In this document: one piece after another, positions 36,294 to 44,307 of the stretch | Layout of the letters: every line of letters begins with the position of its first letter | Numbering within the stretch: position 1 is the stretch's first letter | Assembly: GCF_900115065.1 (NCBI RefSeq) | Contig: NZ_FOVE01000012.1 | Coordinates: 37,352 to 101,351, forward strand | Length of the DNA stretch: 64,000 bases | Source: Formivibrio citricus | Lineage (GTDB): Bacteria; Pseudomonadota; Gammaproteobacteria; Burkholderiales; Chitinibacteraceae | Direction of reading: 5' to 3' | Position numbers and translations under genes: made by a program | Notes under the pieces: generated by a model | Databases searched by the model: none | The model's input: only the letters and a program-made list of their open reading frames with translations | What the model was told of the DNA's origin: nothing

Positions 36294-38482
36294 GCTGGTT
36301 CGGTTTCGAGCGGCTCGGGCTGTTTGATGCGGGGTGCCACCTCGGGCGACTGCGTAGCGAGATGCTTGACGCGACGCATCACTTCTTTCTGCTTGCCCGC
36401 ATTGAAGGGGCGCGCATTCGGGCTGCCGAGGTAGCCGCACACGCGGCGAGTAACCGAGAGGCTGGCGCTGTCGTGATTGCCGCATTCCGGGCAGGTAAAA
36501 CCGTCGGCGGTGGCCATCGCTTCGCCCATGAAGCCGCACTTGCCGCAGGAATCCACCGGGGTGTTGGTGCCGAAATAAGGTACGTGCTCGATCGCGTAAT
36601 CCCAGATGCGTTCCAGCGCCTTCAGGTTGTGGCGCATGTTGGGCAGCTCGACATAAGTGATATGCCCACCGGAGGCGGAATCTGCAAACCCTTTTTCGAA
36701 CTGGATCTTCTCGAAAGGACTGACCTTGCGCACGACGTCGAGGTGGAAGGAGTTGGTGTAGTAACCCTTGTCGGTCACGCCGGGCAGCTCGCCATAGCGG
36801 GCGGCATCGAGCTTGCAGAAGCGGTGGCACAGCGACTCACTCGGCGTCGAATAGAGCGAGAAGCCCCAGCCGGATTCCGCTTTCCAGCGCTGCGTGGTTT
36901 CCGCAAGATAGGCCACTACGCGGCGCAGGAAGGCTTGCAGCGCTTCATTGTCGAAGGGGTGTTCGCCGCCGGACATCAGCAGGGCCACTTCATGCAGGCC
37001 GATATAGCCGAGTGAGATCGAGGAGCGGCCGTTCTTGAACAGCTCCAGGATCTCGTCGTCCGGCTTCAGGCGCACACCGAAGGCCCCTTCGGTATAGAGG
37101 ATGGGCGCAATGTTGGCCTTCACGCCTTCGAGCCGCTGGATGCGCGACATCAAGGCTTTGTGAGCCAGTACCAGACGTTCGTCGAGGATCTCGAAGAACC
37201 GCGCTTGATCCTGCTGTGCTTCGATGGCGATGCGCGGCAGGTTGATACTGACCACGCCAAGGTTGTTGCGCCCGGCCAGCACTTCGCGACCGTTCTCATC
37301 TTTCCATGCCGAGAGGAAGCTGCGGCAGCCCATCGGCGAGACGGGGGAGGAGGAGCCGGTCAACTGGCGATTGAGTTTCGCCGAGATGATATCCGGATAC
37401 ATGCGCTTGGAAGCACACTCCAGCGCCAGCTGTTTGATGTCATAGTTCGGGTCTTCCGGCTTGAGGTTGAGCCCCTCTTCAATGAAGAACACCAGCTTGG
37501 GGAAGACGGGCGTAATACCTTCCTTGCCCAAGCCCTTGATGCGCACCTGCAGGATGGCGCGTTGTACGGCACGTTCCTGCCAGCTGCGGCCCATGCCGAA
37601 AGAGAAGGTCACGAAGGGCTGTTGGCCATTGGAGCTGAACAGCGTATTGATCTCGTATTCGCAGGCCTGGATACCGTCGTAGGTTTCCTTTTCGGTGCGT
37701 TCGCGCGCATAGCGTTCCGGCTCGGTTATGCCGTATTGATGCGCGACTTCCAGGTTCTTCTCGTAGCTCTCCTGCACATAGGGCGCGAGCGTCTGGTCGA
37801 TGTTCGGGATCGTTGTGCCGCCATATTGGTGGCTGGCCACTTGGGCGATGATCTGGGCGGTCACGGCACAGGCCACGCCAACCGATTTCGGGCTCTCGAT
37901 GCCGGCATTGCCAAGGTGGAAACCATGTTTCAGCATGCCTTCCAAGTCAACCAGGCAGCAGTTGGTAAAAGGCAAAAAGGGTGAATAATCCAGATCGTGA
38001 TAATGCAGGTCGCCACTGTTATGGGCTTGCAGAACATCCTTGGACAGGAAGTTGCTGGCGAACTGCTTGGAGACGATGCCCGCCATCAAATCGCGCATCA
38101 CAGGGAAAACATTGGCATCCTTGTTGGCATTCTCAGTCACGGTTTCTTCATCGGTCTTGTCTACCAGGCCCATGAGCTGGGCATGCAAGACCGAGCCGCG
38201 CACGCGGATGCTGTCGCGGTCGTGCCGATATTCGATGTAAAAACGCGCCACTTCCGGGTACGAACGCATGAGCGTGTCTTCCACATACTGCTGGATGGTC
38301 GGGATATCAAGCGAAGCCCCACCATGCTGCCGGCACAGGGATTCCACCTCGGAAGCCACGGTAAGCGCAACGGCACTGGGATTGGGGCTCTGGGCGGCGG
38401 TGGCAGCCTTCTGGCAGGCTACGGCGACTTTCATGATATCGAAAGTCGCGCTCGTGCCGTCGCGCTTGAGAACATGCAGCAT
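36290..38482 (-). CDS. nrdD: Anaerobic ribonucleoside-triphosphate reductase
   Basis: 730 residues. An ATP-cone is at the N-terminus (MLHVLKRDGTSATFDIMK). The catalytic body follows, with a C-terminal zinc site CGKCGF ... CPECGN and the glycyl radical loop RRVCGYLGS near the end. It makes dNTPs without O2. The ATG at 38482 has GGAG 6 bp upstream; two upstream in-frame starts (38488, 38494) are possible but have no site. Two NrdR-like boxes lie 69-105 bp upstream. nrdG overlaps the 3' end. Confidence 0.96.
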   Translation of the reverse strand: MLHVLKRDGTSATFDIMKVAVACQKAATAAQSPNPSAVALTVASEVESLCRQHGGASLDIPTIQQYVEDTLMRSYPEVARFYIEYRHDRDSIRVRGSVLHAQLMGLVDKTDEETVTENANKDANVFPVMRDLMAGIVSKQFASNFLSKDVLQAHNSGDLHYHDLDYSPFLPFTNCCLVDLEGMLKHGFHLGNAGIESPKSVGVACAVTAQIIAQVASHQYGGTTIPNIDQTLAPYVQESYEKNLEVAHQYGITEPERYARERTEKETYDGIQACEYEINTLFSSNGQQPFVTFSFGMGRSWQERAVQRAILQVRIKGLGKEGITPVFPKLVFFIEEGLNLKPEDPNYDIKQLALECASKRMYPDIISAKLNRQLTGSSSPVSPMGCRSFLSAWKDENGREVLAGRNNLGVVSINLPRIAIEAQQDQARFFEILDERLVLAHKALMSRIQRLEGVKANIAPILYTEGAFGVRLKPDDEILELFKNGRSSISLGYIGLHEVALLMSGGEHPFDNEALQAFLRRVVAYLAETTQRWKAESGWGFSLYSTPSESLCHRFCKLDAARYGELPGVTDKGYYTNSFHLDVVRKVSPFEKIQFEKGFADSASGGHITYVELPNMRHNLKALERIWDYAIEHVPYFGTNTPVDSCGKCGFMGEAMATADGFTCPECGNHDSASLSVTRRVCGYLGSPNARPFNAGKQKEVMRRVKHLATQSPEVAPRIKQPEPLETEPA

Positions 38483-38550
38483 GGACATCTCCACGGAAAT
38501 TGAATTTCAAAAGGGTGCGGATCATAACCGCCAAGGTGCGGTAGTGGCAA

Positions 38551-38587
38551 ATACTATATATGGTGTTTTTTAAACTATATATGCACT
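38551..38587 (-). promoter_or_regulatory. Tandem NrdR-like boxes upstream of nrdDG
   Basis: Box 1 ATACTATATATGGTGT (38551-38566) matches 14 of 16 of the NrdR consensus ACACWATATATWGTGT; box 2 AAACTATATATGCACT (38572-38587) matches 11. Their starts are 21 bp apart, two helical turns, as in other NrdR pairs. NrdR represses ribonucleotide reductase genes when dATP is ample. Confidence 0.72.
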
Positions 38588-38736
38588 ACATGTGGTTGTT
38601 TTTGAGCGCAGTCAAATCTGGTGGTGATCCTGAGCCCAGGCAGGAGAAAATTGCACCAAGGCTATCATTGAAAGTGAACGGAAGAGGTCCGTGTCAATTT
38701 GCATATCCTGCGCCGGGCCGCGGCAGGGTTTGGCAA

Positions 38737-38790
38737 GTCAAAATGACGCACAGAGTCTTTTTGACACAAATCCCGCCGCGTCGATTTGAC
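38737..38790 (+). promoter_or_regulatory. Three GT-N7-AC NorR-type enhancer sites upstream of hcp
   Basis: GTCAAAATGAC (38737-38747), GTCTTTTTGAC (38755-38765) and GTCGATTTGAC (38780-38790) all fit the NorR rule GTC-N5-GAC inside GT-N7-AC. Three sites upstream of a sigma-54 promoter is the arrangement of the E. coli norVW enhancer. The first is a perfect GTCA-N3-TGAC. Confidence 0.8.
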
Positions 38791-38843
38791 ATGGTTTTTA
38801 TGGTGTAAAATAATAATTGTTTATAAAACAACGAGTTGTATTC

Positions 38844-38859
38844 TGGCACACTTTTCGCT
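38844..38859 (+). promoter_or_regulatory. Sigma-54 (-24/-12) promoter of hcp
   Basis: TGGCAC-ACTTT-TCGCT keeps the GG-N10-GC spacing (GG 38845-38846, GC 38857-38858). The -12 box deviates by one base from TTGCT. It lies 48 bp before the hcp ATG and 54 bp after the third NorR-type site. Confidence 0.75.
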
Positions 38860-38906
38860 ATCAAGGAGACAGGAAGTCATATCTCTCAATGAAAAGGAGC
38901 CTCACC

Positions 38907-40568
38907 ATGTTTTGCGTACAGTGCGAACAAACCATCCACACCCCCCAAGGCGCCGGTTGTACTTTTGCCAAGGGCATGTGCGGCAAGACCGCCGAAGTAT
39001 CCGATCTGCAAGACATGCTGGTGCATGTGCTGCAGGCCGTTTCGATCTATGCCAAGGCCGCCCGTACGGTGGGGATTGTCGATGCAGAAGTCGACGCCTA
39101 TGTTCCGCAAGCCTTCTTTTCCACGCTGACCAACGTCAACTTCGATGCCGCGCGCATTCTTGACTTCACCAAGCGCGCCCAAGCCTACCGCGATCAACTG
39201 AAAGCCCGTTACGAAGCCGCTTGTGCCGAGCGCGGTGTTGCTCCGGCAACCCTCTCCAAGGCCGCCAATTACCAACTGCCGGAAAACAAGGCCATTATTC
39301 TTTCCGATGCCATGAGCATGGCGCTGAATCGCGACAAGGCCAAGATCGGCGAAGACGTGCTGGGCCTGCGCCTGTTGTGCCTCTACGGCCTGAAGGGCGC
39401 CGCCGCCTACATGGAACACGCCCGCGTGCTCGGCCAAACCGATGCCGACGTCGCCGCCAAGTTCCACGATTTCATGGCCTTCCTGGCTGAAGACCCGACC
39501 GAAGTCGCGCCGCTGTTCCAGTGCGCGATGGATATTGGCCACCTGAATTACCGCATCATGGAAATGCTCGACAAGGGCGAGACTGATACCTTCGGCCATC
39601 CGGTGCCGACCCGCGTCAACATGCGTCCGGTCAAGGGCAAGGCGATCCTGGTTTCCGGTCACGACATGCATGATCTGGAGCTGATCCTGCAACAGACCGA
39701 AGGCAAGGGCATCAACGTTTACACCAACGGCGAAATGCTGCCGGGGCATGCCTATCCGGCCTTCAAGAAATACACGCACCTCGTCGGCAACTACGGTACC
39801 GCCTGGCAGAATCAGCAGAAGGAATTCGCTGCCTTCCCCGGCCCGATCGTGATGACCTCCAACTGTATCATCGACCCGAACGTGGGCCAGTACGCAGACC
39901 GCATCTACACCCGCTCCATCGTCGGTTGGCCGGGCGTCACCCACGTTGAAGGTAGCGATTTCTCGGTCGTGATCGACAAGGCGCTGTCCATGCCGGGCTT
40001 CGTTGCGGACGAAACCCCGCACTACACCACCACCGGCTTTGCCCACAACGCGCTGATGCAGGCTGCCCCCGCCGTGATCGAACAGGTCAAGGCCGGCAAC
40101 ATCAAGCACTTCTTCCTGATTGGCGGTTGCGACGGCGACAAGAGCCAGCGCAGCTACTACACTGACTTGGCCAAGTCGGTACCGAAGGATAGCCTGATCC
40201 TGACGCTGGCTTGCGGCAAGTACAAGTTCAACGATCTGGAGTTCGGCGATATCAACGGCATCCCGCGTCTGTTGGACGTCGGCCAGTGCAACGATGCCTA
40301 CTCCGCGATTCAGTTGGCACTCGCCCTGGCCAAGGAATTCAACTGTGGCGTGAACGACCTGCCGCTGTCGCTGGTGCTGTCCTGGTTCGAGCAGAAGGCC
40401 ATCGTGATTCTGCTGACCCTGCTGGCGCTGGGCGTGAAGGATATCCGTGTCGGGCCGACCGCGCCGGGCTTCCTGACCGATAACCTGATCGGCATCCTGA
40501 ACCAGCAGTTCGGTTTGAAGCTGATCACCACGCCGCAGCAGGATCTGGAAGAAATTTTGGCCGCCTGA
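38907..40568 (+). CDS. hcp: Hybrid-cluster protein (hydroxylamine / NO reductase)
   Basis: 553 residues. The N-terminal cysteines Cys3, Cys6, Cys18 and Cys25 give the C-x2-C-x11-C-x6-C pattern of class II (proteobacterial) Hcp. The hybrid-cluster region includes TSNCIIDPN and the C-terminal [11 protein letters not shown]. Hcp reduces NO and hydroxylamine and in E. coli acts in S-nitrosation. The ATG at 38907 follows AAGGAG by 7 bp. Upstream lie NorR-type sites and a sigma-54 element. hcr follows after 215 bp that contain a palindromic repeat and a hairpin. Confidence 0.97.
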   Translation: MFCVQCEQTIHTPQGAGCTFAKGMCGKTAEVSDLQDMLVHVLQAVSIYAKAARTVGIVDAEVDAYVPQAFFSTLTNVNFDAARILDFTKRAQAYRDQLKARYEAACAERGVAPATLSKAANYQLPENKAIILSDAMSMALNRDKAKIGEDVLGLRLLCLYGLKGAAAYMEHARVLGQTDADVAAKFHDFMAFLAEDPTEVAPLFQCAMDIGHLNYRIMEMLDKGETDTFGHPVPTRVNMRPVKGKAILVSGHDMHDLELILQQTEGKGINVYTNGEMLPGHAYPAFKKYTHLVGNYGTAWQNQQKEFAAFPGPIVMTSNCIIDPNVGQYADRIYTRSIVGWPGVTHVEGSDFSVVIDKALSMPGFVADETPHYTTTGFAHNALMQAAPAVIEQVKAGNIKHFFLIGGCDGDKSQRSYYTDLAKSVPKDSLILTLACGKYKFNDLEFGDINGIPRLLDVGQCNDAYSAIQLALALAKEFNCGVNDLPLSLVLSWFEQKAIVILLTLLALGVKDIRVGPTAPGFLTDNLIGILNQQFGLKLITTPQQDLEEILAA

Positions 40569-40711
40569 TTCCCGTTCCACTGGGCGGCTGCGCCTTCACA
40601 TCTTGCAGTCGGGCGGTGCTCGGAATCCTCATGTACTTGCGTGTACATTCCGGTTCCTGCGCTCCGTCCTCCTGCAACCTGTTTCGGCTCGCTCGCCCAT
40701 TGAAACGGGAA
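40569..40711. repeat. Dispersed palindromic repeat, type B copy 2
   Basis: 143 bp starting immediately after the hcp stop. Ends are TTCCCGTTCCACTGGGCG (40569-40586) and CGCCCATTGAAACGGGAA (40694-40711), 16 of 18 complementary. The core stem is ATGTAC (40631-40636) facing GTACAT (40643-40648). The internal block is nearly identical to 20195-20337, but the outer ends differ. Confidence 0.85.
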
Positions 40712-40734
40712 CCTGAGTGAACCTGATTTGCCCG

Positions 40735-40764
40735 AACGCCGTCCATAACCAGACGGCGTTTTGT
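40735..40764 (+). terminator. Terminator-like hairpin between hcp and hcr
   Basis: AACGCCGTC (40735-40743) pairs with GACGGCGTT (40752-40760), loop of 8, followed by TTGT. It is 20 bp before the hcr ATG and may attenuate read-through from hcp, or may be an RNA stabiliser; the T run is short. Confidence 0.5.
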
Positions 40765-40783
40765 CCTTGAAAAGGAAAACATC

Positions 40784-41818
40784 ATGAACAGCATCACCGA
40801 TACGGGCTTGCTCCCGCTCTGGCAGGGTGAATCGCCGTTGCGCTGCATCGGGCGGCACGAGGAAACGCCGGACAGCGCAACCTTCGTCCTGGCTTCCGAC
40901 CAACCCGTGCGCTTTGCCTATCGCCCCGGCCAGTTCATCCTGGTCAACGTGGAAATCGACGGCAAGAAGCATTGCCGCGCCTATTCGCTGTGCTCCAGTC
41001 CCAGCCGGCCGGACAAGCTGGCGATCACGGTCAAGCGCGTGCCGGGCGGGTTGGTCTCCAACTGGCTGCTGGATCATTTGCAGCCGGGCCAGCTCGTTGC
41101 CGCCGGCGCGCCGGCGGGCGAGTTCTACCTGCAGACCGAGGCTGTGCCGCAGGAGGTGGTGCTGCTTTCTTCCGGTTGCGGCATCACGCCCATGCTGTCG
41201 ATGAGCCAATGGCTGCTGGATAACGGCGGCCGGACCACAATTCGCTTCATCCATAGCGCGCGCGATCTGGAGAACGTCATCTTCCGCGAAGAATTGCTGT
41301 CGCTGGCGAGCCGCTACGAGAACTTCCATCTGGAACTGGTGCTGTCGCGCGGCGGCCCCAATCCTTCCCGCCTTACGCAAGCGCGGCTTGCCGAGTTGGT
41401 GCCGAACGTCCAGGGTGCGCAAGCTTACCTGTGTGGCCCGCAGGAATACATGGATCAGTCTGCAGACTGGCTGCAGCAGATGGGCTTTCCGGCGGACCAG
41501 ATATTCAAGGAGGATTTTTCGCCCGCCGCGGCCCAATCCTGTGCCGTGACGGATGCCTATTTCCAGCTTGAGGTGCCGAAGTTCGGCAAAAATACGACGA
41601 TCAGCGAAGGCGAAACGCTGCTCGATGCGCTGGAGCGCGAAGGGCTGCCGATCATCGGCGCCTGCCGCACCGGCGTGTGCGGCGCCTGCAAGTGCAAGGT
41701 GACTTCGGGCCAGGTGACATCGACCAGCGAGTCTTCGCTGACCCCGGACGAGATCGCTGCCGGTTACGTGCTGGCGTGCAGTACCAGGGCGAAGAGCGAT
41801 CTGAGTGTGGAGTTGTAG
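40784..41818 (+). CDS. hcr: NADH oxidoreductase Hcr (electron donor of Hcp)
   Basis: 344 residues. The FAD-binding half (RAYSLCSSPS near residue 65) and NAD-binding half (LLSSGCGITPMLSM) are followed by a plant-type 2Fe-2S domain (about 255-344) with CRTGVCGACKCKV and a distal CSTRA cysteine. It passes electrons from NADH to Hcp. It follows hcp as in enterobacteria but is not tightly spaced. Confidence 0.93.
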   Translation: MNSITDTGLLPLWQGESPLRCIGRHEETPDSATFVLASDQPVRFAYRPGQFILVNVEIDGKKHCRAYSLCSSPSRPDKLAITVKRVPGGLVSNWLLDHLQPGQLVAAGAPAGEFYLQTEAVPQEVVLLSSGCGITPMLSMSQWLLDNGGRTTIRFIHSARDLENVIFREELLSLASRYENFHLELVLSRGGPNPSRLTQARLAELVPNVQGAQAYLCGPQEYMDQSADWLQQMGFPADQIFKEDFSPAAAQSCAVTDAYFQLEVPKFGKNTTISEGETLLDALEREGLPIIGACRTGVCGACKCKVTSGQVTSTSESSLTPDEIAAGYVLACSTRAKSDLSVEL

Positions 41819-41827
41819 GTTTGAACT

Positions 41828-41903
41828 GTCGCCCCGGCGAAGGCCGGGGTCCAGGTTATTGAGTGGCGCAGGCATTGGATACCGGCCTGTGCCGGTATGA
41901 CGG
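41828..41903. repeat. REP-like palindrome pair (CCCCGGC-GAAG-GCCGGGG and ACCGGCC...GGCCGGT-type)
   Basis: CCCCGGCGAAGGCCGGGGTCCAGG followed by GGATACCGGCCTGTGCCGGTATGACGG. Each half is a hairpin; the pair is the family also seen at 45997-46080 and 47750-47785. Confidence 0.7.
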
Positions 41904-41928
41904 CAAAAGAGCGAGCCAGCGCCGGTGT

Positions 41929-41992
41929 TGTAGGACGGGATTCATCCCGTCGCGCCTTTGACCAAGGCTGCCATGACGGGATGAATCCCCTC
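41929..41992. repeat. Second REP-like palindrome (ACGGGATTCATCCCGT ... ACGGGATGAATCCC)
   Basis: GTAGGACGGGATTCATCCCGTCGCGCC and, 35 bp on, ATGACGGGATGAATCCCCTCCTG; each folds alone, and the second is close to the reverse complement of the first. Confidence 0.65.
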
Positions 41993-42020
41993 CTGTGCTC
42001 AGCAGGTGGCACCTTCCCTG

Positions 42021-43175
42021 TCAGGAATTCTCCGGTTCCTCGGCGAAATGCGCCTGGATTTCCCGCACCTTTTCCATGTTGCCGACCAGCGCCTGCACGC
42101 AGTCGCGGTCCAGTTTTCCCGCCTCGGCCATTTCCAGCAGCACCGCGCAGGCTTTCTCGTTGCTCCATGCGGGTTTGTAGGGCCGCTGGTTGGTGAGCGC
42201 ATCGAAGATGTCCGCCACCGCGCAGATGCGGGCTTCGATTGGAATTTCCGCGCCCTTCAATCCATGCGGGTAGCCGCTGCCGTCCAGCGCTTCGTGGTGG
42301 AATTCGACGATGTTGCGCAGCATCTCGATATGCAGGAAGCCGGAGAAGGCAAATTCCTTCACCATGTTGTCGATGATCTCGCGGCCGATGCCGGAGTGAC
42401 CTTTGATCATGTCGAATTCATCGGGATCCAGCTTGCCGGGTTTGGACAGGATGTGATCGGGAATCGCGATCTTGCCGATGTCGTGCATGGGCGCGAACAG
42501 GTGGATGTATTCGATGAATTCGTCGTTGAACTTGTTTTGCTCGGCCAGCGCGGCAGCGATCAGCCTCGAATAGTGCGCCATGCGCTGCAGGTGGCAGCCG
42601 GTTTCCTCGTCCTTGTGTCGCGTGATGTTCTGCGCAGTGCGAATGGCCGCCGTCATGGTATGGACGAAGGTCGTCTCCCGGATGATCTGCGAAGCGACCA
42701 CCTGGCTGAACAGGTTCAGCAGATCCAGCAGGGCCGGCGTGAACACGTTCTTCTGCCGGGAGTTGAAAAAGATGAAGCCGAACAGCGTGTCGTCGTGATA
42801 GACCGGATAGGTCAGGCTGGCGTGATAGCCATGCGCCAGAAGCCGGCGGCTATGCAGGCCGGGCTTGGCTGACTGTATTGCCAGGTCGTTGAGTACGCGC
42901 GGTTCCCCTTGCCGTGCTACGACCTGCAGCGAGGGCACCTCTTCCAGTTTGATCGAGTAGTTGAGCAGCGGGCTTTTTTCCGAGCTGCTGTACAGGAAGG
43001 TGGAGAGCTGGTCGGTTTTCTTGCTGTAGAGCGCAACCGCAATGCGATGAATGTGCGGCGAATGGCGCTTGATCGCTTCGTGGATGAGCGCGAGCTTCTG
43101 CTCAAGCGGAATGTTCCGGTCCAGCTTGCGTTGCAGGCTGGAATGTTTGTGGGCGGCAATATGCGGATGGATCAT
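42021..43175 (-). CDS. GAF-HD-GYP protein (probable c-di-GMP phosphodiesterase)
   Basis: 384 residues. A GAF-like N-terminal domain (about 20-170, with VARQGEPRVLNDLA and YPVYHDDTLFGFIFF) is followed by an HD-GYP domain (about 185-370). The signature motifs HDIGKIAIPDHILSKPGKL, KGHSGIGREII, FHHEALDGSGYP and ADIFDALTNQRPYK are all intact. The ATG at 43175 is used; an upstream TTG gives four more residues. Monocistronic. Confidence 0.88.
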   Translation of the reverse strand: MIHPHIAAHKHSSLQRKLDRNIPLEQKLALIHEAIKRHSPHIHRIAVALYSKKTDQLSTFLYSSSEKSPLLNYSIKLEEVPSLQVVARQGEPRVLNDLAIQSAKPGLHSRRLLAHGYHASLTYPVYHDDTLFGFIFFNSRQKNVFTPALLDLLNLFSQVVASQIIRETTFVHTMTAAIRTAQNITRHKDEETGCHLQRMAHYSRLIAAALAEQNKFNDEFIEYIHLFAPMHDIGKIAIPDHILSKPGKLDPDEFDMIKGHSGIGREIIDNMVKEFAFSGFLHIEMLRNIVEFHHEALDGSGYPHGLKGAEIPIEARICAVADIFDALTNQRPYKPAWSNEKACAVLLEMAEAGKLDRDCVQALVGNMEKVREIQAHFAEEPENS

Positions 43176-43344
43176 GATGGTCGGCAATGCAAAGTGGCTT
43201 CACGCGCCTTTTGTTTTGCGAGGACAAGCGTGCAGAAGAACAACCAAAGCATAGGCCGCCGGCATCGAATGGTAAACAGCTTACAAAGGGCGCCCTGTTC
43301 CAAATCAAGCGCGATCGATGTTGCAAGGCATCGGTTTCCGGAGT

Positions 43345-44190
43345 TCAGTGCGGTTTTACATCCACCCAGAAATCTGCGGTAAGGATTGTTCCGCCGCGAT
43401 TGAACTGCCCCCAGAGCTTGTACAGGCCGGGCCGCGGAAAGCGCGTCATGAACTGGACGGCCGCCCCATTTCCCTCTTTCAACGCATGCGCGTGGATGTA
43501 GTCGGCGCCTGAGAGGGGGCTTGATTGCTTGATGATCACCAGATGCCCTTTTTCACCCAGATACGGCTGCAAATCAGCGACCGGCTGTCCGTTTTCCTTC
43601 TGCCGCAGATCAAATGTGACAAGCGTATCGGTAGCGGCCTTCAACTGCGCGGGAGATACCCCGAGGGTGACCGTGGTTTGGGCAAAATGTTTCACGGTTG
43701 TTGCCGTGTCGATGGCGGGGGTAACGGGCATGGCTCCGGGAACCGCCAGCTTGAGTACGGAAACCTGTTCGGCCCGGCCAGCCGGCTTGTAATCGCAGAA
43801 CAGGGTGTATGCGCCCGGCGCGGGGAAGCGGGTCGTGACTTTGAAATTCCCGTTGCCGTCATGTTCGGGGTGAAGGTGGTTGAAGAACCGCAAATCGTCG
43901 CTGACGACGATCATGTGCATCAAGGCTTCCTGGAAGCGCTCGTAGGCGGTTATTCGCTGCCCTTGGGCATCCTGAACCTGAACGGTCAGCGGAACCTGCT
44001 GGTTCGGCCGGATTGAATCGGGGGCGGAGAGCTTGGCCTCTATGCGCTGACTGGCGCCAGCGGGCGCCGGTGCCCCGTGCTGGCCGTGCGCGTCGTGATC
44101 CTGGCTCTGGACGGGTGAGGCGAGGGTCAGCCAGGCGAATATTGCACCGATGGCGATCACAAATCCTTGGTTCGATTCTTTTGCCGGCAT
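43345..44190 (-). CDS. Secreted His-rich protein with duplicated domain
   Basis: 281 residues with a signal peptide (hydrophobic residues 11-25). A His-rich stretch HDAHGQHG follows cleavage, then two similar halves. Half one has LMHMIVVSDDLRFFNHLHPEHDGNGNF and TRFPAPGAYTLFCDY. Half two has LVIIKQSSPLSGADYIHAHALKEGNGA and TRFPRPGLYKLWGQF. This architecture suggests a periplasmic metal-binding or copper-handling protein, but no metal transporter is adjacent and I assign no function. Confidence 0.75.
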   Translation of the reverse strand: MPAKESNQGFVIAIGAIFAWLTLASPVQSQDHDAHGQHGAPAPAGASQRIEAKLSAPDSIRPNQQVPLTVQVQDAQGQRITAYERFQEALMHMIVVSDDLRFFNHLHPEHDGNGNFKVTTRFPAPGAYTLFCDYKPAGRAEQVSVLKLAVPGAMPVTPAIDTATTVKHFAQTTVTLGVSPAQLKAATDTLVTFDLRQKENGQPVADLQPYLGEKGHLVIIKQSSPLSGADYIHAHALKEGNGAAVQFMTRFPRPGLYKLWGQFNRGGTILTADFWVDVKPH

Positions 44191-44307
44191 GGGAATTTCC
44201 TTTGCGAATGGTGACAGATCCCATCAGACCATGAACAGGTTCCAAGTGAAGTATAGTTGCCAGTCACGCAAATTCTGCGCTGTTCCGCATCCCCATGCGC
44301 CGGGCCA

